From Rhizobiaceae bacterium MnEN-MB40S (GTDB taxonomy: Bacteria > Pseudomonadota > Alphaproteobacteria > Rhizobiales > Rhizobiaceae), in assembly GCA_024343425.1 (NCBI GenBank), contig BRLC01000010.1, positions 1-64,000 of the forward strand: a DNA stretch of 64,000 nt, in the 5' to 3' direction. Position 1 is the stretch's first letter; each line of letters opens with the position of its first letter. The notes below the pieces were generated by a model. The model made no database searches. It was not told where the DNA came from and was given only the letters and a program-made list of their open reading frames with translations. Below are positions 8,089 to 16,368 of this stretch, one piece after another. The position numbers and the translations under genes were made by a program.

Positions 8089-8631
8089 TTATCTGGAAAA
8101 TCCGAGACGCGAACCGGAAAACGAATAGTCGCGCGGCGCGTTGAAATTCTCCACGTCATAGGGATCTACGGTAAGCGGCGCCAGGCGCAGGATAGCGTCG
8201 CCTGTGATCTCGCCGCTCTCCATGTCGTAATGCGCCTCGAGATCCATCCTGGCGATCTTTGCTTCCGGCTCCCTAGCGGTGGACGATGTGAAATCCAGCA
8301 GCATGACACGCACTTTCCCCGACCCGTCCGCTTCGCCGAGACATTCCCACACGCCCTGCGCGTCGGTGAAGGGCTGATATCCATAAATGCCGCTCTGTGC
8401 CGAATCCGTGAAGAGGGCGTTGCCGCCAACTGTCAGGGTCAACAGCATGCGCCCGACCCAGTTCTGCTTCCTGATGACCACCTGGCGCTTGAGCAGATAG
8501 GCGCCGACGGCGCCGGGGCATGCCCCCTCCTTCCCTGCAACAAGCGTATCGTCGGAAGCCAACGAGACAACAGGACAAAGCAAAAGCGCCGCCATCGCAA
8601 TTACCTTGAGAAAACCCTGCCTGCGACCCAT
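8089..8631 (-). CDS. Secreted protein of unknown function, paralogue of the downstream gene
   Basis: A 180-residue protein with a signal peptide ending near SLAS (residue ~25). Its core block GGNALFTDSAQSGIYGYQPFT and the later AKIARMDLEAHYDMESG match the product of 7496-8023. Two Cys residues (in EGACPGA and GVWECLG) are shared in position with the paralogue, suggesting a periplasmic disulfide. The gap between the two genes is 65 bp and both lie on one strand, so they are probably co-transcribed. Function is unknown; conserved sequence marks a real domain rather than a chance frame. Confidence 0.7.
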   Translation of the reverse strand: MGRRQGFLKVIAMAALLLCPVVSLASDDTLVAGKEGACPGAVGAYLLKRQVVIRKQNWVGRMLLTLTVGGNALFTDSAQSGIYGYQPFTDAQGVWECLGEADGSGKVRVMLLDFTSSTAREPEAKIARMDLEAHYDMESGEITGDAILRLAPLTVDPYDVENFNAPRDYSFSGSRLGFSR

Positions 8632-8671
8632 TCGGACTATCCCCGGTTTGCTGTGAAGAATAACGACGCCG

Positions 8672-9289
8672 TCAGTCGACGGTCGGGCTGAACAATAGCT
8701 TGATATAAGACCTGTAGAGAAGAATTTGTTTGGAAAGCACCGCGGGTTCGCCCAATGCTTTCGACAATATGATGCCGCCATCGACTGAGCTCGACACCAT
8801 GTCGGCAACCGACTGGAGGTCGACGTCGTCGCGCGGCGGATACACCGCGGCGATCTCTTCCAGCATGGCGACGAAGCGCTCGCGCCAGCCGAGAACCGCC
8901 GTGCGGTTCAGCGAGCGGACCGACGGGTCGAACAGGCGTTCATTGTAGCAATAGGCCGCGACCATGCAGCCGGGATGGCCGTTCGGCAGATCGGCCATTT
9001 TCTCGGCCAGTAGTTTCAGACCGATCAGGAAGGCGTGCAACGGGTCGTCATGCAGTTCCCGCGCCCGATCGAAGAGTTCGTCGAGAAGTCCGTCCTCGCG
9101 ATCGAGATAGCGTTGCAGAAGCGCCCGCGCGAGCTCGTTCTTGTCACGGAAATGGTAGAAGAAACCGCTTTTGGTAATCTGCGCTTCAGCGATGATCTCC
9201 TCGATAGACGTTGCGCCGAAGCCCTTGGCGAGCACCGACAACTCGGCGATATCCAGAAGTCGCTCCCGTGTTTCCTGCCCTTTTCCCAT
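8672..9289 (-). CDS. TetR/AcrR family transcriptional regulator
   Basis: A 205-residue regulator. The N-terminal helix-turn-helix is plain: RERLLDIAELSVLAKGFGATSIEEIIAEAQITKSGFFYHFRDKNELARALL (residues ~8-58). The C-terminal ligand domain is all helical and of normal length. A perfect 17-bp palindrome, TTTGCTTTCAAAGCAAA, lies 77 bp upstream and is a candidate operator. The two secreted-protein genes follow 41 bp downstream on the same strand and may share its transcript. Confidence 0.9.
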   Translation of the reverse strand: MGKGQETRERLLDIAELSVLAKGFGATSIEEIIAEAQITKSGFFYHFRDKNELARALLQRYLDREDGLLDELFDRARELHDDPLHAFLIGLKLLAEKMADLPNGHPGCMVAAYCYNERLFDPSVRSLNRTAVLGWRERFVAMLEEIAAVYPPRDDVDLQSVADMVSSSVDGGIILSKALGEPAVLSKQILLYRSYIKLLFSPTVD

Positions 9290-9365
9290 GGATCAAACCA
9301 ACCTGACCTCGAGTACAGTAAATTCTGCAAAGCTGACACAATATAAAGGAATATCCAGCCAAACC

Positions 9366-9382
9366 TTTGCTTTCAAAGCAAA
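9366..9382. promoter_or_regulatory. Candidate TetR operator (perfect 17-bp palindrome)
   Basis: TTTGCTTTCAAAGCAAA is a perfect inverted repeat with 8-bp arms around a single central base. It lies in the region between the TetR gene (minus strand) and a small plus-strand frame at 9502. Spacing and symmetry suit a TetR dimer; regulation is inferred from position alone. Confidence 0.5.
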
Positions 9383-9501
9383 TAACTATCCAGATTTTCA
9401 GTACCGTAAGTTGGCTATCTACTGCAAGACAGTCAGTGCATCTTACGGACGCACAACCACCACTCAAAACGAGAAGGTGCGGACGTTCCGGAGAGCATAG
9501 C

Positions 9502-9660
9502 ATGTTTGGAAAATTTGAAATTACCCGCAAACGCCATGGAGCGGCAAGGCCCCGTTGGCCAGCTGGTCGCTCCGGTTCGCTTGGAGATCTGTCGTCACAC
9601 GCACGTCGCGATATAGGCATGACGATCGGCGTCAGCGATCGTTACTGGCGCAGCCTGTGA
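9502..9660 (+). CDS. Small DUF1127-like protein
   Basis: A 52-residue basic frame whose C-terminal half, SLGDLSSHARRDIGMTIGVS, has the shape of the DUF1127 (YjiS-like) motif: L-x-x-L-(S/D)-x-x-x-x-x-D-(I/L)-G followed by RYWRSL. GGAGAG stands 7 bases before the ATG. Such small Arg-rich proteins are very common in alphaproteobacteria and in some species bind RNA. The match is to the motif only, so the gene is probable rather than certain. Confidence 0.5.
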   Translation: MFGKFEITRKRHGAARPRWPAGRSGSLGDLSSHARRDIGMTIGVSDRYWRSL

Positions 9661-9666
9661 GAGTGT

Positions 9667-9694
9667 CGGGAGGCGGGCGTCGGCGCGCCTCCCG
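9667..9694. terminator. GC-rich hairpin after the hydrolase gene
   Basis: CGGGAGGCG (9667-9675) and CGCCTCCCG (9686-9694) form a perfect 9-bp stem with a 10-nt loop. It lies between the stop codons of the convergent small plus-strand frame and the minus-strand hydrolase. No T-run follows on either strand, so termination is possible but not proven. Confidence 0.45.
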
Positions 9695-9711
9695 CAGCAT
9701 GCCGTTTCTGC

Positions 9712-11025
9712 TTATTCCGCCGCATCACGATGCTCGAGGGTCAGCCCCTTGGCGGTCCTCGGCGCGAAACCCTTCCAGTAGGTGTGTTCGGGTTTGAACG
9801 TTCCGTCCTCATTGACGGCGGCGACGCCATCCGCCGAGTTCTCCAGCACGTCGAGGAAGGAGGCCAGTTCATCATCGCCCTCCAGATATTCGCCGAAGAA
9901 GGCGGTGACGAAATGCTGGGCGATATTGTTCATCCGCACCGAGTCCCATACGGCGTCGGCGTAGTGCTCGAAGGGCACGAAATCCAGGTGCTCCGACGGC
10001 TGCCAGGATTCGGCCGGCGCCGGCATTGGGGCGGCCGCATTGTGGTTGGCGAAGGCGAAGGTCAGCAAATAGCGATCCGTATTGACCGCGCCCTCGAAAA
10101 TCGCCTTCGTTCCCTTTTCATAACCTGAAACGTCGTCATCGCTGCCGGCGATGAACAGCATCGGAATCCGGACGCCCGCAAGCCCCGCTGCGTCCCAGAA
10201 CCCGGCGTTCATGCCCCAGGGGCCGATGGCGACGACAGCTTTGATGCGATCGTCGAAAAGAGACTGGTGCGTATCGCTGCCCGCCAAATGCACTTTCAAT
10301 GTGCCGGCGGGCGCGCCCCAGGGATAGGCGGTGCTGGCTTCCGTTACGCCGGCTCCAGCTGTGATCACCGCGCCATAACCACCCATCGAGTAGCCGACAA
10401 GGCCCGTATTGCCGGCGTCGACCAGTCCCTTCAGAAAGCTGTCGTCAGACTTCGACAACCGGTCGATTTCAGCCAGCACGAAAAGCTGGTCGAACGGCCT
10501 GTTGACGAGCGTGCTGCCAAAGGCCGCCTTGTTGTCATAGGTGCTGTCCGTATGGTCGATCGAGACGACGACATATCCCTTTGTCGCGAGATTTTCCGCC
10601 AGCGGGCTCATCAGGAAACGGTTGCCGGGATAGCCGTGCGACACGATGATCAGCGGAAACGGCGTTTCAGCCACCGCCGGCTCGGCGTCACGAACAGCAC
10701 GTCCCTGCAGGCTTACCTCTGTAACGCCGTCGCGCAGGAGCACCCCTTCATAGGTTCCGCCCGATCCGGTTCCATCTGCAGCCGGATACCAGACCTCAAG
10801 CGTCAGCGGCCGGTCGTAGGTGGGCAGGTCCTTGCCTTCTTCAACTATAAGAATATCGATCTGGCCGGGATTGACCACTTCGATCTGCCGCACGCCAATC
10901 TCGTAATCTCCGAAAGTCGCCAGTTCGGGCGCGTCGGGTCGGATCTGGTCGATGCGGTTTTCCGCAGAAGCGGCAGCCGTAAACCCAAGCAACGCCATTA
11001 AAAGAATACTCGCCATTTTCGCCAT
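9712..11025 (-). CDS. Secreted alpha/beta hydrolase (dienelactone hydrolase / PAF-acetylhydrolase-like)
   Basis: A 437-residue protein with a cleavable signal peptide (1-21, AASA before ENR). It shows the oxyanion strand PLIIVSHGYPGNR (~124-136), nucleophile elbow GYSMGG with Ser213, an acid candidate in FIAGSDDD (~291-298) and His328 in FANHNAAAP. Size and order fit periplasmic esterases of the PAF-acetylhydrolase/dienelactone hydrolase group. A truncated, stop-containing relative of its 3' half lies at 4163-4665. It stands alone; substrate unknown. Confidence 0.82.
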   Translation of the reverse strand: MAKMASILLMALLGFTAAASAENRIDQIRPDAPELATFGDYEIGVRQIEVVNPGQIDILIVEEGKDLPTYDRPLTLEVWYPAADGTGSGGTYEGVLLRDGVTEVSLQGRAVRDAEPAVAETPFPLIIVSHGYPGNRFLMSPLAENLATKGYVVVSIDHTDSTYDNKAAFGSTLVNRPFDQLFVLAEIDRLSKSDDSFLKGLVDAGNTGLVGYSMGGYGAVITAGAGVTEASTAYPWGAPAGTLKVHLAGSDTHQSLFDDRIKAVVAIGPWGMNAGFWDAAGLAGVRIPMLFIAGSDDDVSGYEKGTKAIFEGAVNTDRYLLTFAFANHNAAAPMPAPAESWQPSEHLDFVPFEHYADAVWDSVRMNNIAQHFVTAFFGEYLEGDDELASFLDVLENSADGVAAVNEDGTFKPEHTYWKGFAPRTAKGLTLEHRDAAE

Positions 11026-11131
11026 TTTCGTTCACTCCCATTTGCCCGGCGAGGCTTCGCCGGGGGTTGCAGCATACGCGCTCTGAAACCGCAGTACAGA
11101 AGGAATGTGTCGTCGGCTTAACAGCCGAACG

Positions 11132-12805
11132 TCAGGGTTTTGTCCGGTAAAGGCGGATCAGAAGTTCACGCCCCTTGGAGTAATTGACGCCGACAATGGG
11201 CTCGCCTGAAATCAGATCCTCGCGACCGCCCGGCAGGGTAGCGAATGCGGAGGCAGCGTCCTTGTCCGACATGGCGACAACGCCGCAGGCGCCATTTTCC
11301 TCAAGGAACGCAGCCACATCGTGGGGGCGCAGATTTTGAACCCGGTCCGTACCGACCAGGAAAACAAGGCTCGGCTCCCGGAACGAAAGTGACCCGAGCA
11401 CGGACGTCTCGCATGGTTTTTCCTCGGCGAAACGCTCGGCTATCTGGCGGTTCAGCCACAGCCGGTCGAGCCCCGGCAAAACACTTGCAAAGAGCGAGCA
11501 ATAGGCAACGGAGGCCGCGAGCGCGGCGACCAGGATCCTGCGCATTGGCGTCAGGTCAAAAGTGTTCACGAGAGCGAACCAGCCCGCAAGCAGGATCAGG
11601 ATCGCAGCCGCCAGGCCCTGCCACTGAAACCCCGCCTTGAGATAGATCGGCAGCCCCACTGCAACGACGGCGAGCCCTACAGCCACGACGCCCGTTCCAA
11701 ATGCGCCAAGACCATGCAGAACACGCTGCCAAAGCAGAGGCGTATTTCGATCCTGTTCACTCAGCGTAAGACACCAGGCTCCCATCAACAGGATCGCAGG
11801 ATAGGCCGGCAACATATAGTGTGGCAGCTTGGTCGGGATGATTTCGAATACGACGAAGAACGGCAGATACCATGCGACACAGAACAGCAGCCGCGCATCG
11901 GCGCGCATGCGGCGCAGGGCGTTTGTGCCGCCGACAAGCGCCAGAAACCCAAAAGGCCAGACAAAGAGCGAATAGGTGAGGAGATAATACCCAGGCGGCG
12001 CGCCGTGCGACTCCTGGCCGCCGGCGACTTTTCCGATGAGATCGCGACCAAGCGCCTCCTGCCAGAATGCGCCATTGCTCTTCCAGGTAATCAGGACCAG
12101 CCACGGCGTCACGATGAGCAATGCAAGCAGCGCCCCGCGCAACGGCTTCAGGTCCGCGAGCCAGCGGCGCGCCCGCCCACGTTCGAAAACCACGATGGTC
12201 GCGACCGTCAATCCGCTCAGTAGCGGCGTTATCGGTCCCTTGATCAGGATTGCAAGCCCCTGTGCGACCCAGAACATCCACGACCAATGCGCCGCAGGCG
12301 GAACATCGTCACGGCGGGCGAGATAGATGCGCGCAAGTAAGCCTTGCGCCAGGATCGACAACAAAAGCAGCACGGAGTCCGTCTTCGCCAGACGCCCCTC
12401 GAACGCCACACCGAATATGCCGATGAACATGACGGCGGCGATCAGTCCCGCCGCGGGTCCCAACATGAACCCGCCAATCCACAAGACGGCTACGCCGGCG
12501 AGCGCCATGGCGAGTGTGGAGACGATCCTGTAGGCCCATATCGAAGCGTCCTCGCCACCGCCCAGAAGCTGGACTGAAGCCGACTGCAGCCAGTAGATGC
12601 CAACGGGTTTCTTGTAGCGGCTTTCATCCTGAAACCGGATGTCGACATAGTCGCCGGTCTCGACCATCTGTTTCGTCGCCTGGATGAATCGCGCCTCGTC
12701 GCGATCGGTCGGAGGCGTCTGACCAATGCCGGGGGCAAGCACCAGAAAGGCGAACAGAAAAACGACAATGGCCTGAAGCGGTCGCAACCCTGACCCGTTC
12801 GACAT
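11132..12805 (-). CDS. GT39-type membrane glycosyltransferase (ArnT-like)
   Basis: A 557-residue protein with about 12 membrane spans and, just after the first, PPTDRDEARF, the acidic periplasmic-loop motif of the GT39/ArnT group, followed by SRYKKPVGIYWLQ. These enzymes move a sugar from a polyprenyl-phosphate carrier onto lipid A or another periplasmic acceptor. The C-terminal domain is soluble-like. Upstream on the same strand are a LABN-domain protein and a GT2 polyprenyl-phosphate glycosyltransferase, which would supply the lipid-linked donor. The transferred sugar cannot be read; no L-Ara4N pathway genes are nearby. Confidence 0.85.
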   Translation of the reverse strand: MSNGSGLRPLQAIVVFLFAFLVLAPGIGQTPPTDRDEARFIQATKQMVETGDYVDIRFQDESRYKKPVGIYWLQSASVQLLGGGEDASIWAYRIVSTLAMALAGVAVLWIGGFMLGPAAGLIAAVMFIGIFGVAFEGRLAKTDSVLLLLSILAQGLLARIYLARRDDVPPAAHWSWMFWVAQGLAILIKGPITPLLSGLTVATIVVFERGRARRWLADLKPLRGALLALLIVTPWLVLITWKSNGAFWQEALGRDLIGKVAGGQESHGAPPGYYLLTYSLFVWPFGFLALVGGTNALRRMRADARLLFCVAWYLPFFVVFEIIPTKLPHYMLPAYPAILLMGAWCLTLSEQDRNTPLLWQRVLHGLGAFGTGVVAVGLAVVAVGLPIYLKAGFQWQGLAAAILILLAGWFALVNTFDLTPMRRILVAALAASVAYCSLFASVLPGLDRLWLNRQIAERFAEEKPCETSVLGSLSFREPSLVFLVGTDRVQNLRPHDVAAFLEENGACGVVAMSDKDAASAFATLPGGREDLISGEPIVGVNYSKGRELLIRLYRTKP

Positions 12806-12821
12806 GGCGTTTCAGCGGCCG

Positions 12822-13154
12822 TCAGTTGGTGTCGGCCATTGCCGCCTTTCTTTCTGCAGCGATCAGCCAGAGATTGCGAACATAGATGATGAGCCCCATC
12901 CCCTGGCCGGCGATGAACACCGGGTCCTGACGCTGGATGGCGTAGATGAAGAGCAACGTGCCGCCGAACAGCGAGAAAAACCAGAAGGCGACAGGTACGA
13001 CGCTGCGCTTGGCGCGCTCCGAAGCGATCCATTGGACGACGAAGCGCATCGTGAAACAGGCCTGGGCGACGAAACCCAGCACCACCCATCCATCAAGCTG
13101 CGCGACGAACACCGTGTAAAACCAGTTGATCAGTGGCGCCAAAACATCAGTCAT
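12822..13154 (-). CDS. LABN-domain (lipid-A-disaccharide synthase N-terminal-like) membrane protein
   Basis: A 110-residue protein with three hydrophobic helices. The text FVAQACFTMRFVVQWIASERAKRSVVPVAFWFFSLFGGTLLFIYAI (about 28-73) is the signature of the short LABN family, which regularly sits next to GT2 and GT39 genes. It resembles a SemiSWEET-like small membrane unit. The start overlaps the upstream GT2 gene by 8 bases, and the GT39 gene follows 16 bp on. Probable role: a membrane partner of the glycolipid-donor pathway. Confidence 0.85.
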   Translation of the reverse strand: MTDVLAPLINWFYTVFVAQLDGWVVLGFVAQACFTMRFVVQWIASERAKRSVVPVAFWFFSLFGGTLLFIYAIQRQDPVFIAGQGMGLIIYVRNLWLIAAERKAAMADTN

Positions 13155-13869
13155 AACGAACTTCCTCAGCGACAGGCATGTGCCTGCGGCGGCGCTTCAG
13201 CCACCAAACCCCGAATAGATCCATCGCGCCTCGCAGGCCGCGGTCAAGAATTCCATAATTGGATTTTCCAAACCGGCGCGGACGGTCAACAACGTCCATG
13301 GCCACCACGTCGTAGCCTTCCTGAATGACAAGCGCCGGCAGAAACCGGTGTGTGCCGTTGAAAAACGGAAGTCTGCGGAAGGTGTCGGTGTGCAGGACCT
13401 TCAGACCGCATCCGGAATCCCGGGTCTTGTCGCCGAGAATGGAGCCCCGCAGCCAGTTTGCGAAGCGCGACGAAAGCTGCTTCAGCTTTGTATCCTTGCG
13501 TTTGACACGCTGCCCGCAGGCGATGCCGACGCCGGGACCGGCTTCGACCAGCCTATCAACGAGTTGCGGAATATATTGCGGATCGTTCTGCCCGTCCCCG
13601 TCGATCGTGGCGACGATCGCGCCATTGGCTGCGAGCACGCCGCTGCGCAGAGAAAGACTTTGTCCGACGGACTCGCGATGGCGCACATGCCTCAGCGGAA
13701 ACGGCCTGCGAACATGTTCACCAGCCAGAACTGTCGCGGTGTCATCCGTCGAGCCGTCATCGACGATGATGACCTCGAAATTTCTCCCCGCCATGTGCTG
13801 TTCGATCTCGTCGAGCAGCGGCGGGATATTTTCCGCCTCGTTCTTGCAGGGAATGACGATCGAAATCAT
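13147..13869 (-). CDS. GT2 polyprenyl-phosphate glycosyltransferase (dolichol-phosphate mannosyltransferase-like)
   Basis: A 240-residue GT-A enzyme starting MISIVIPCKNEAENIPPLLDEI, with EVIIVDDGSTDDT (~33-45) for nucleotide binding and ATIDGDGQNDP (~87-97), the DXD-like metal site. There are no C-terminal membrane helices, so it is the short soluble form. It should load a sugar from an NDP-sugar onto polyprenyl phosphate at the cytosolic face for the downstream GT39 enzyme. It is the first gene of the three-gene operon running to 11132. Confidence 0.88.
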   Translation of the reverse strand: MISIVIPCKNEAENIPPLLDEIEQHMAGRNFEVIIVDDGSTDDTATVLAGEHVRRPFPLRHVRHRESVGQSLSLRSGVLAANGAIVATIDGDGQNDPQYIPQLVDRLVEAGPGVGIACGQRVKRKDTKLKQLSSRFANWLRGSILGDKTRDSGCGLKVLHTDTFRRLPFFNGTHRFLPALVIQEGYDVVAMDVVDRPRRFGKSNYGILDRGLRGAMDLFGVWWLKRRRRHMPVAEEVRYD

Positions 13870-14092
13870 GCCTTCGCCTTGAGATATTTTTGATCGATTG
13901 CGGAATGCAAATTTCGGCGAGACCGGAGCGGCCTGGCTTTCGTCAACCGTTCCGGAACGTCATGTCGACCGGGCCGCGGTGGCATTAGCAAATCGTATGA
14001 TAGCGCGCAAGTTTCATCTCGACGAAACCGGTCATGGGCTTGCCAGGCGGGAGACGCGCGGCCAGGCCCCGCGACACAGTATTACGAATGGC

Positions 14093-14119
14093 TTGACATA
14101 CTGACGTACAGCTTATTCA
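14093..14119 (+). promoter_or_regulatory. Possible promoter of the acyl-CoA ligase gene
   Basis: TTGACA at 14093-14098 followed after 15 bases by TATTCA (14114-14119) lies about 30 bp upstream of the ATG at 14147. The -35 is perfect but the -10 and spacing are poor. The rest of the 13870-14146 gap shows no gene. Confidence 0.35.
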
Positions 14120-14146
14120 AAACAAGGCAGTAATGGAGGAGACTAT

Positions 14147-15775
14147 ATGCTCGGACTCATGCAGGAATGGCCGCTGCTGTGCCACAAGATCATCGATCAT
14201 GCCGCCAATTTCCACGGAGATCGTGAAATCGTAACCCGCACGATCGAGGGCCCTGTCACACGGACCAACTACCGCGACATGCGGCAGCGGTCCCTGAGAC
14301 TGGCAAAGCGGCTCGAAAGAGAGGGAGCGCGGATTGGCGACCGGATCGCCACCATGGCTTGGAACACATCGAGGCATCTGGAAAGCTGGTACGGCATAAC
14401 CGGCATCGGCGCTGTCTACCACACGCTCAATCCACGTCTGTTTCCGGACCAGATCGCATGGATCATCAACGATGCGGAAGACAAGTTCCTGTTCGTCGAT
14501 ACGACTTTCCTGCCGATTATCGAGGCGATCGCCGACAAGACGCCGAGTATCAAAAAAGTATTCGTGCTCACCGATGCGGAGCATATGCCGGAAACGAAGC
14601 TCGACAACGCGGTCTGCTACGAAGAATGGTTGAACGAGACCGACGATGACTTTGCCTGGAGACGGTTCGACGAACGCACGGCGGCCGGCATGTGTTACAC
14701 GTCGGGAACGACGGGCGATCCCAAGGGCGTGCTCTACTCGCATCGCTCCAACGTGCTTCACAGCATGGTGGCGTGCCAGCCGGACATGATGAACCTGTCG
14801 GCGCGCGACCGGATGATGCCCGTCGTTCCGCTCTTCCACGCCAATGGCTGGGCGACTGCTTTCACCTGCCCGCTGGTCGGCTCCACGATGGTGCTTCCCG
14901 GCGCGGGAATGGACGGAGAATCCCTTTACAACCTTCTGAACGACGAGAAGGTGACGATTACGGCGGCGGTGCCAACAATCTGGCTAATGCTGCTGCAGTA
15001 CCTGGAGAATACAGGTAAGGACCTGCCGCATCTGAAACGGGTCGTGATAGGCGGAGCCGCTTGCCCCAGAGCCATCACACAGACCTTCCAGGAAAAATAT
15101 GAAGTCGAGGTCATCCATGCCTGGGGCATGACCGAGATGAGCCCGCTCGGTTCGATGTGCACCATCAAGCCCGAGTATGAAGACCTTACAGGAGAGGAAA
15201 AGCTCAACCTGCAGCAGAAGCAGGGCCATCCTCCCTTCACCGTCGAGATGAAGGTGACAGATGACGAGAACAACGAGCTTCCCTGGGACAGCAAGTCGTT
15301 CGGACGGCTGAAGGTGCGCGGACCCGCGGTTGCTTCGGCTTACTACAAGAACCGCGGCGAAGAACTGTTCGACAAGGAGCACTGGTTCGACACGGGCGAT
15401 GTCGCGCATATGGATCCGCACGGCTACATGGAGATCACGGACAGGGCGAAGGACGTCATCAAGTCCGGCGGCGAATGGATTTCCACGATCGAACTCGAGA
15501 ATCTGGCCGTCGGCCACGAGGATGTCGCCGAAGCGGCGGTCATCGGCATCGCGCATCCAAAATGGGACGAACGGCCGCTGCTGATCGTTGTGCCCAAGGA
15601 GGGGCATGAGCCGAAGAAGGACGACCTGCTGAAATATCTGGAGGACAAGGTCGCCAAGTGGTGGTTGCCGAACGACGTCGTGACCGTGGAGGAAATTCCG
15701 CACACGGCCACCGGCAAGATCCAGAAAACCGCGCTTCGGGAACAGTTCAAGGATTACAGTTTCCCGACCGAATGA
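14147..15775 (+). CDS. Acyl-CoA ligase (AMP-forming; medium/long-chain or DmdB-like)
   Basis: A 542-residue member of the adenylate-forming superfamily. Visible motifs are the P-loop [11 protein letters not shown] (184-194), the adenylate motif [10 protein letters not shown] (~324-333), [21 protein letters not shown] and the C-terminal catalytic Lys in [15 protein letters not shown]. The N-terminus [20 protein letters not shown] and [18 protein letters not shown] resemble fatty-acyl and 3-methylmercaptopropionyl-CoA ligases (DmdB group). GGAGGAG precedes the ATG. It stands alone, so substrate is open; a DMSP link to the cupin at 5433 is only a suggestion. Confidence 0.85.
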   Translation: MLGLMQEWPLLCHKIIDHAANFHGDREIVTRTIEGPVTRTNYRDMRQRSLRLAKRLEREGARIGDRIATMAWNTSRHLESWYGITGIGAVYHTLNPRLFPDQIAWIINDAEDKFLFVDTTFLPIIEAIADKTPSIKKVFVLTDAEHMPETKLDNAVCYEEWLNETDDDFAWRRFDERTAAGMCYTSGTTGDPKGVLYSHRSNVLHSMVACQPDMMNLSARDRMMPVVPLFHANGWATAFTCPLVGSTMVLPGAGMDGESLYNLLNDEKVTITAAVPTIWLMLLQYLENTGKDLPHLKRVVIGGAACPRAITQTFQEKYEVEVIHAWGMTEMSPLGSMCTIKPEYEDLTGEEKLNLQQKQGHPPFTVEMKVTDDENNELPWDSKSFGRLKVRGPAVASAYYKNRGEELFDKEHWFDTGDVAHMDPHGYMEITDRAKDVIKSGGEWISTIELENLAVGHEDVAEAAVIGIAHPKWDERPLLIVVPKEGHEPKKDDLLKYLEDKVAKWWLPNDVVTVEEIPHTATGKIQKTALREQFKDYSFPTE

Positions 15776-15807
15776 GGTTAAAGGCCGGCTTCGCGCACGA
15801 GGTCGGC

Positions 15808-16212
15808 CTACCCCCCAAACGCCCTGGAAAGAGCATAGCCGGCCAGAGCCGAAATACCTGTCAGGGTCGTTCCCCAGGCTATGTCCGTGAAGACGACGGC
15901 AATCGGCCAGTTTTTCAAGGTCGCGTAATTCGTCATGTCATAGGTGCCGTAGGCGAGCGCTCCAAACAGGGCTCCGGCGAAGAGAGCCGCCGTCCAGGAC
16001 TGGTCCCGGAGCGCCGGCAATACGGCGAAGAACACGATGCCGGCGACATAGAACACATAAAACAGACCGGCGGCGCCCAGCTTCGGCTGATCGAGAAGCA
16101 GCGTCCCGATCTGACGGCGATAGAAGTCGTTCGCGATCCGGGTCAGCCATACGTAATCGAGCGCGAAGAAAATGATCGCGGTCAAAACATAGGCTTTTGA
16201 AAACTGGATCAT
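15808..16212 (-). CDS. DUF2177 family membrane protein
   Basis: A 134-residue protein with four membrane helices. The text FFALDYVWLTRIANDFYRRQIG near the start and GTYDMTNYATLKNWP in the middle are DUF2177 hallmarks. ATG 16212 follows CGGAGACG; longer in-frame starts have no support and would cross the promoter. A TGATCC-N18-TAATGA promoter lies immediately upstream, divergent from the one serving the FAD oxidoreductase. In other alphaproteobacteria this family co-occurs with the sigma/ChrR singlet-oxygen regulon. Biochemical role unknown. Confidence 0.85.
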   Translation of the reverse strand: MIQFSKAYVLTAIIFFALDYVWLTRIANDFYRRQIGTLLLDQPKLGAAGLFYVFYVAGIVFFAVLPALRDQSWTAALFAGALFGALAYGTYDMTNYATLKNWPIAVVFTDIAWGTTLTGISALAGYALSRAFGG

Positions 16213-16243
16213 CACGCGTCTCCGTTCCAATCGGCGGGTGAAT

Positions 16244-16273
16244 TCATTACGTCCGCATGAAGCCGCCGGATCA
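16244..16273 (-). promoter_or_regulatory. ECF11-type promoter of the DUF2177 gene
   Basis: On the minus strand TGATCC (16273-16268), 18 bases, then TAATGA (16249-16244). The R. sphaeroides RpoE (ECF11) consensus is close to TGATCC-N18-TA with an A/G-rich remainder. The -10 lies 32 bp before the ATG. It is back to back with an equally spaced site on the plus strand. Confidence 0.72.
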
Positions 16274-16310
16274 CCTGACCGTGATTTTCCTGCAGATAGC
16301 GACGCTCCGG

Positions 16311-16340
16311 TGATCCGGCCACCGCAAAGATACGTAAATC
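16311..16340 (+). promoter_or_regulatory. ECF11-type promoter of the FAD oxidoreductase/DUF1365 operon
   Basis: TGATCC (16311-16316), exactly 18 bases, then TAAATC (16335-16340), 29 bp upstream of the TTG start at 16369. Same element and spacing as upstream of the DUF2177 gene and, with one change in the -35, upstream of the sigma gene. Confidence 0.75.
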
Positions 16341-16368
16341 GTTCCGAAGCACATTTTCGGAGGCCTTC

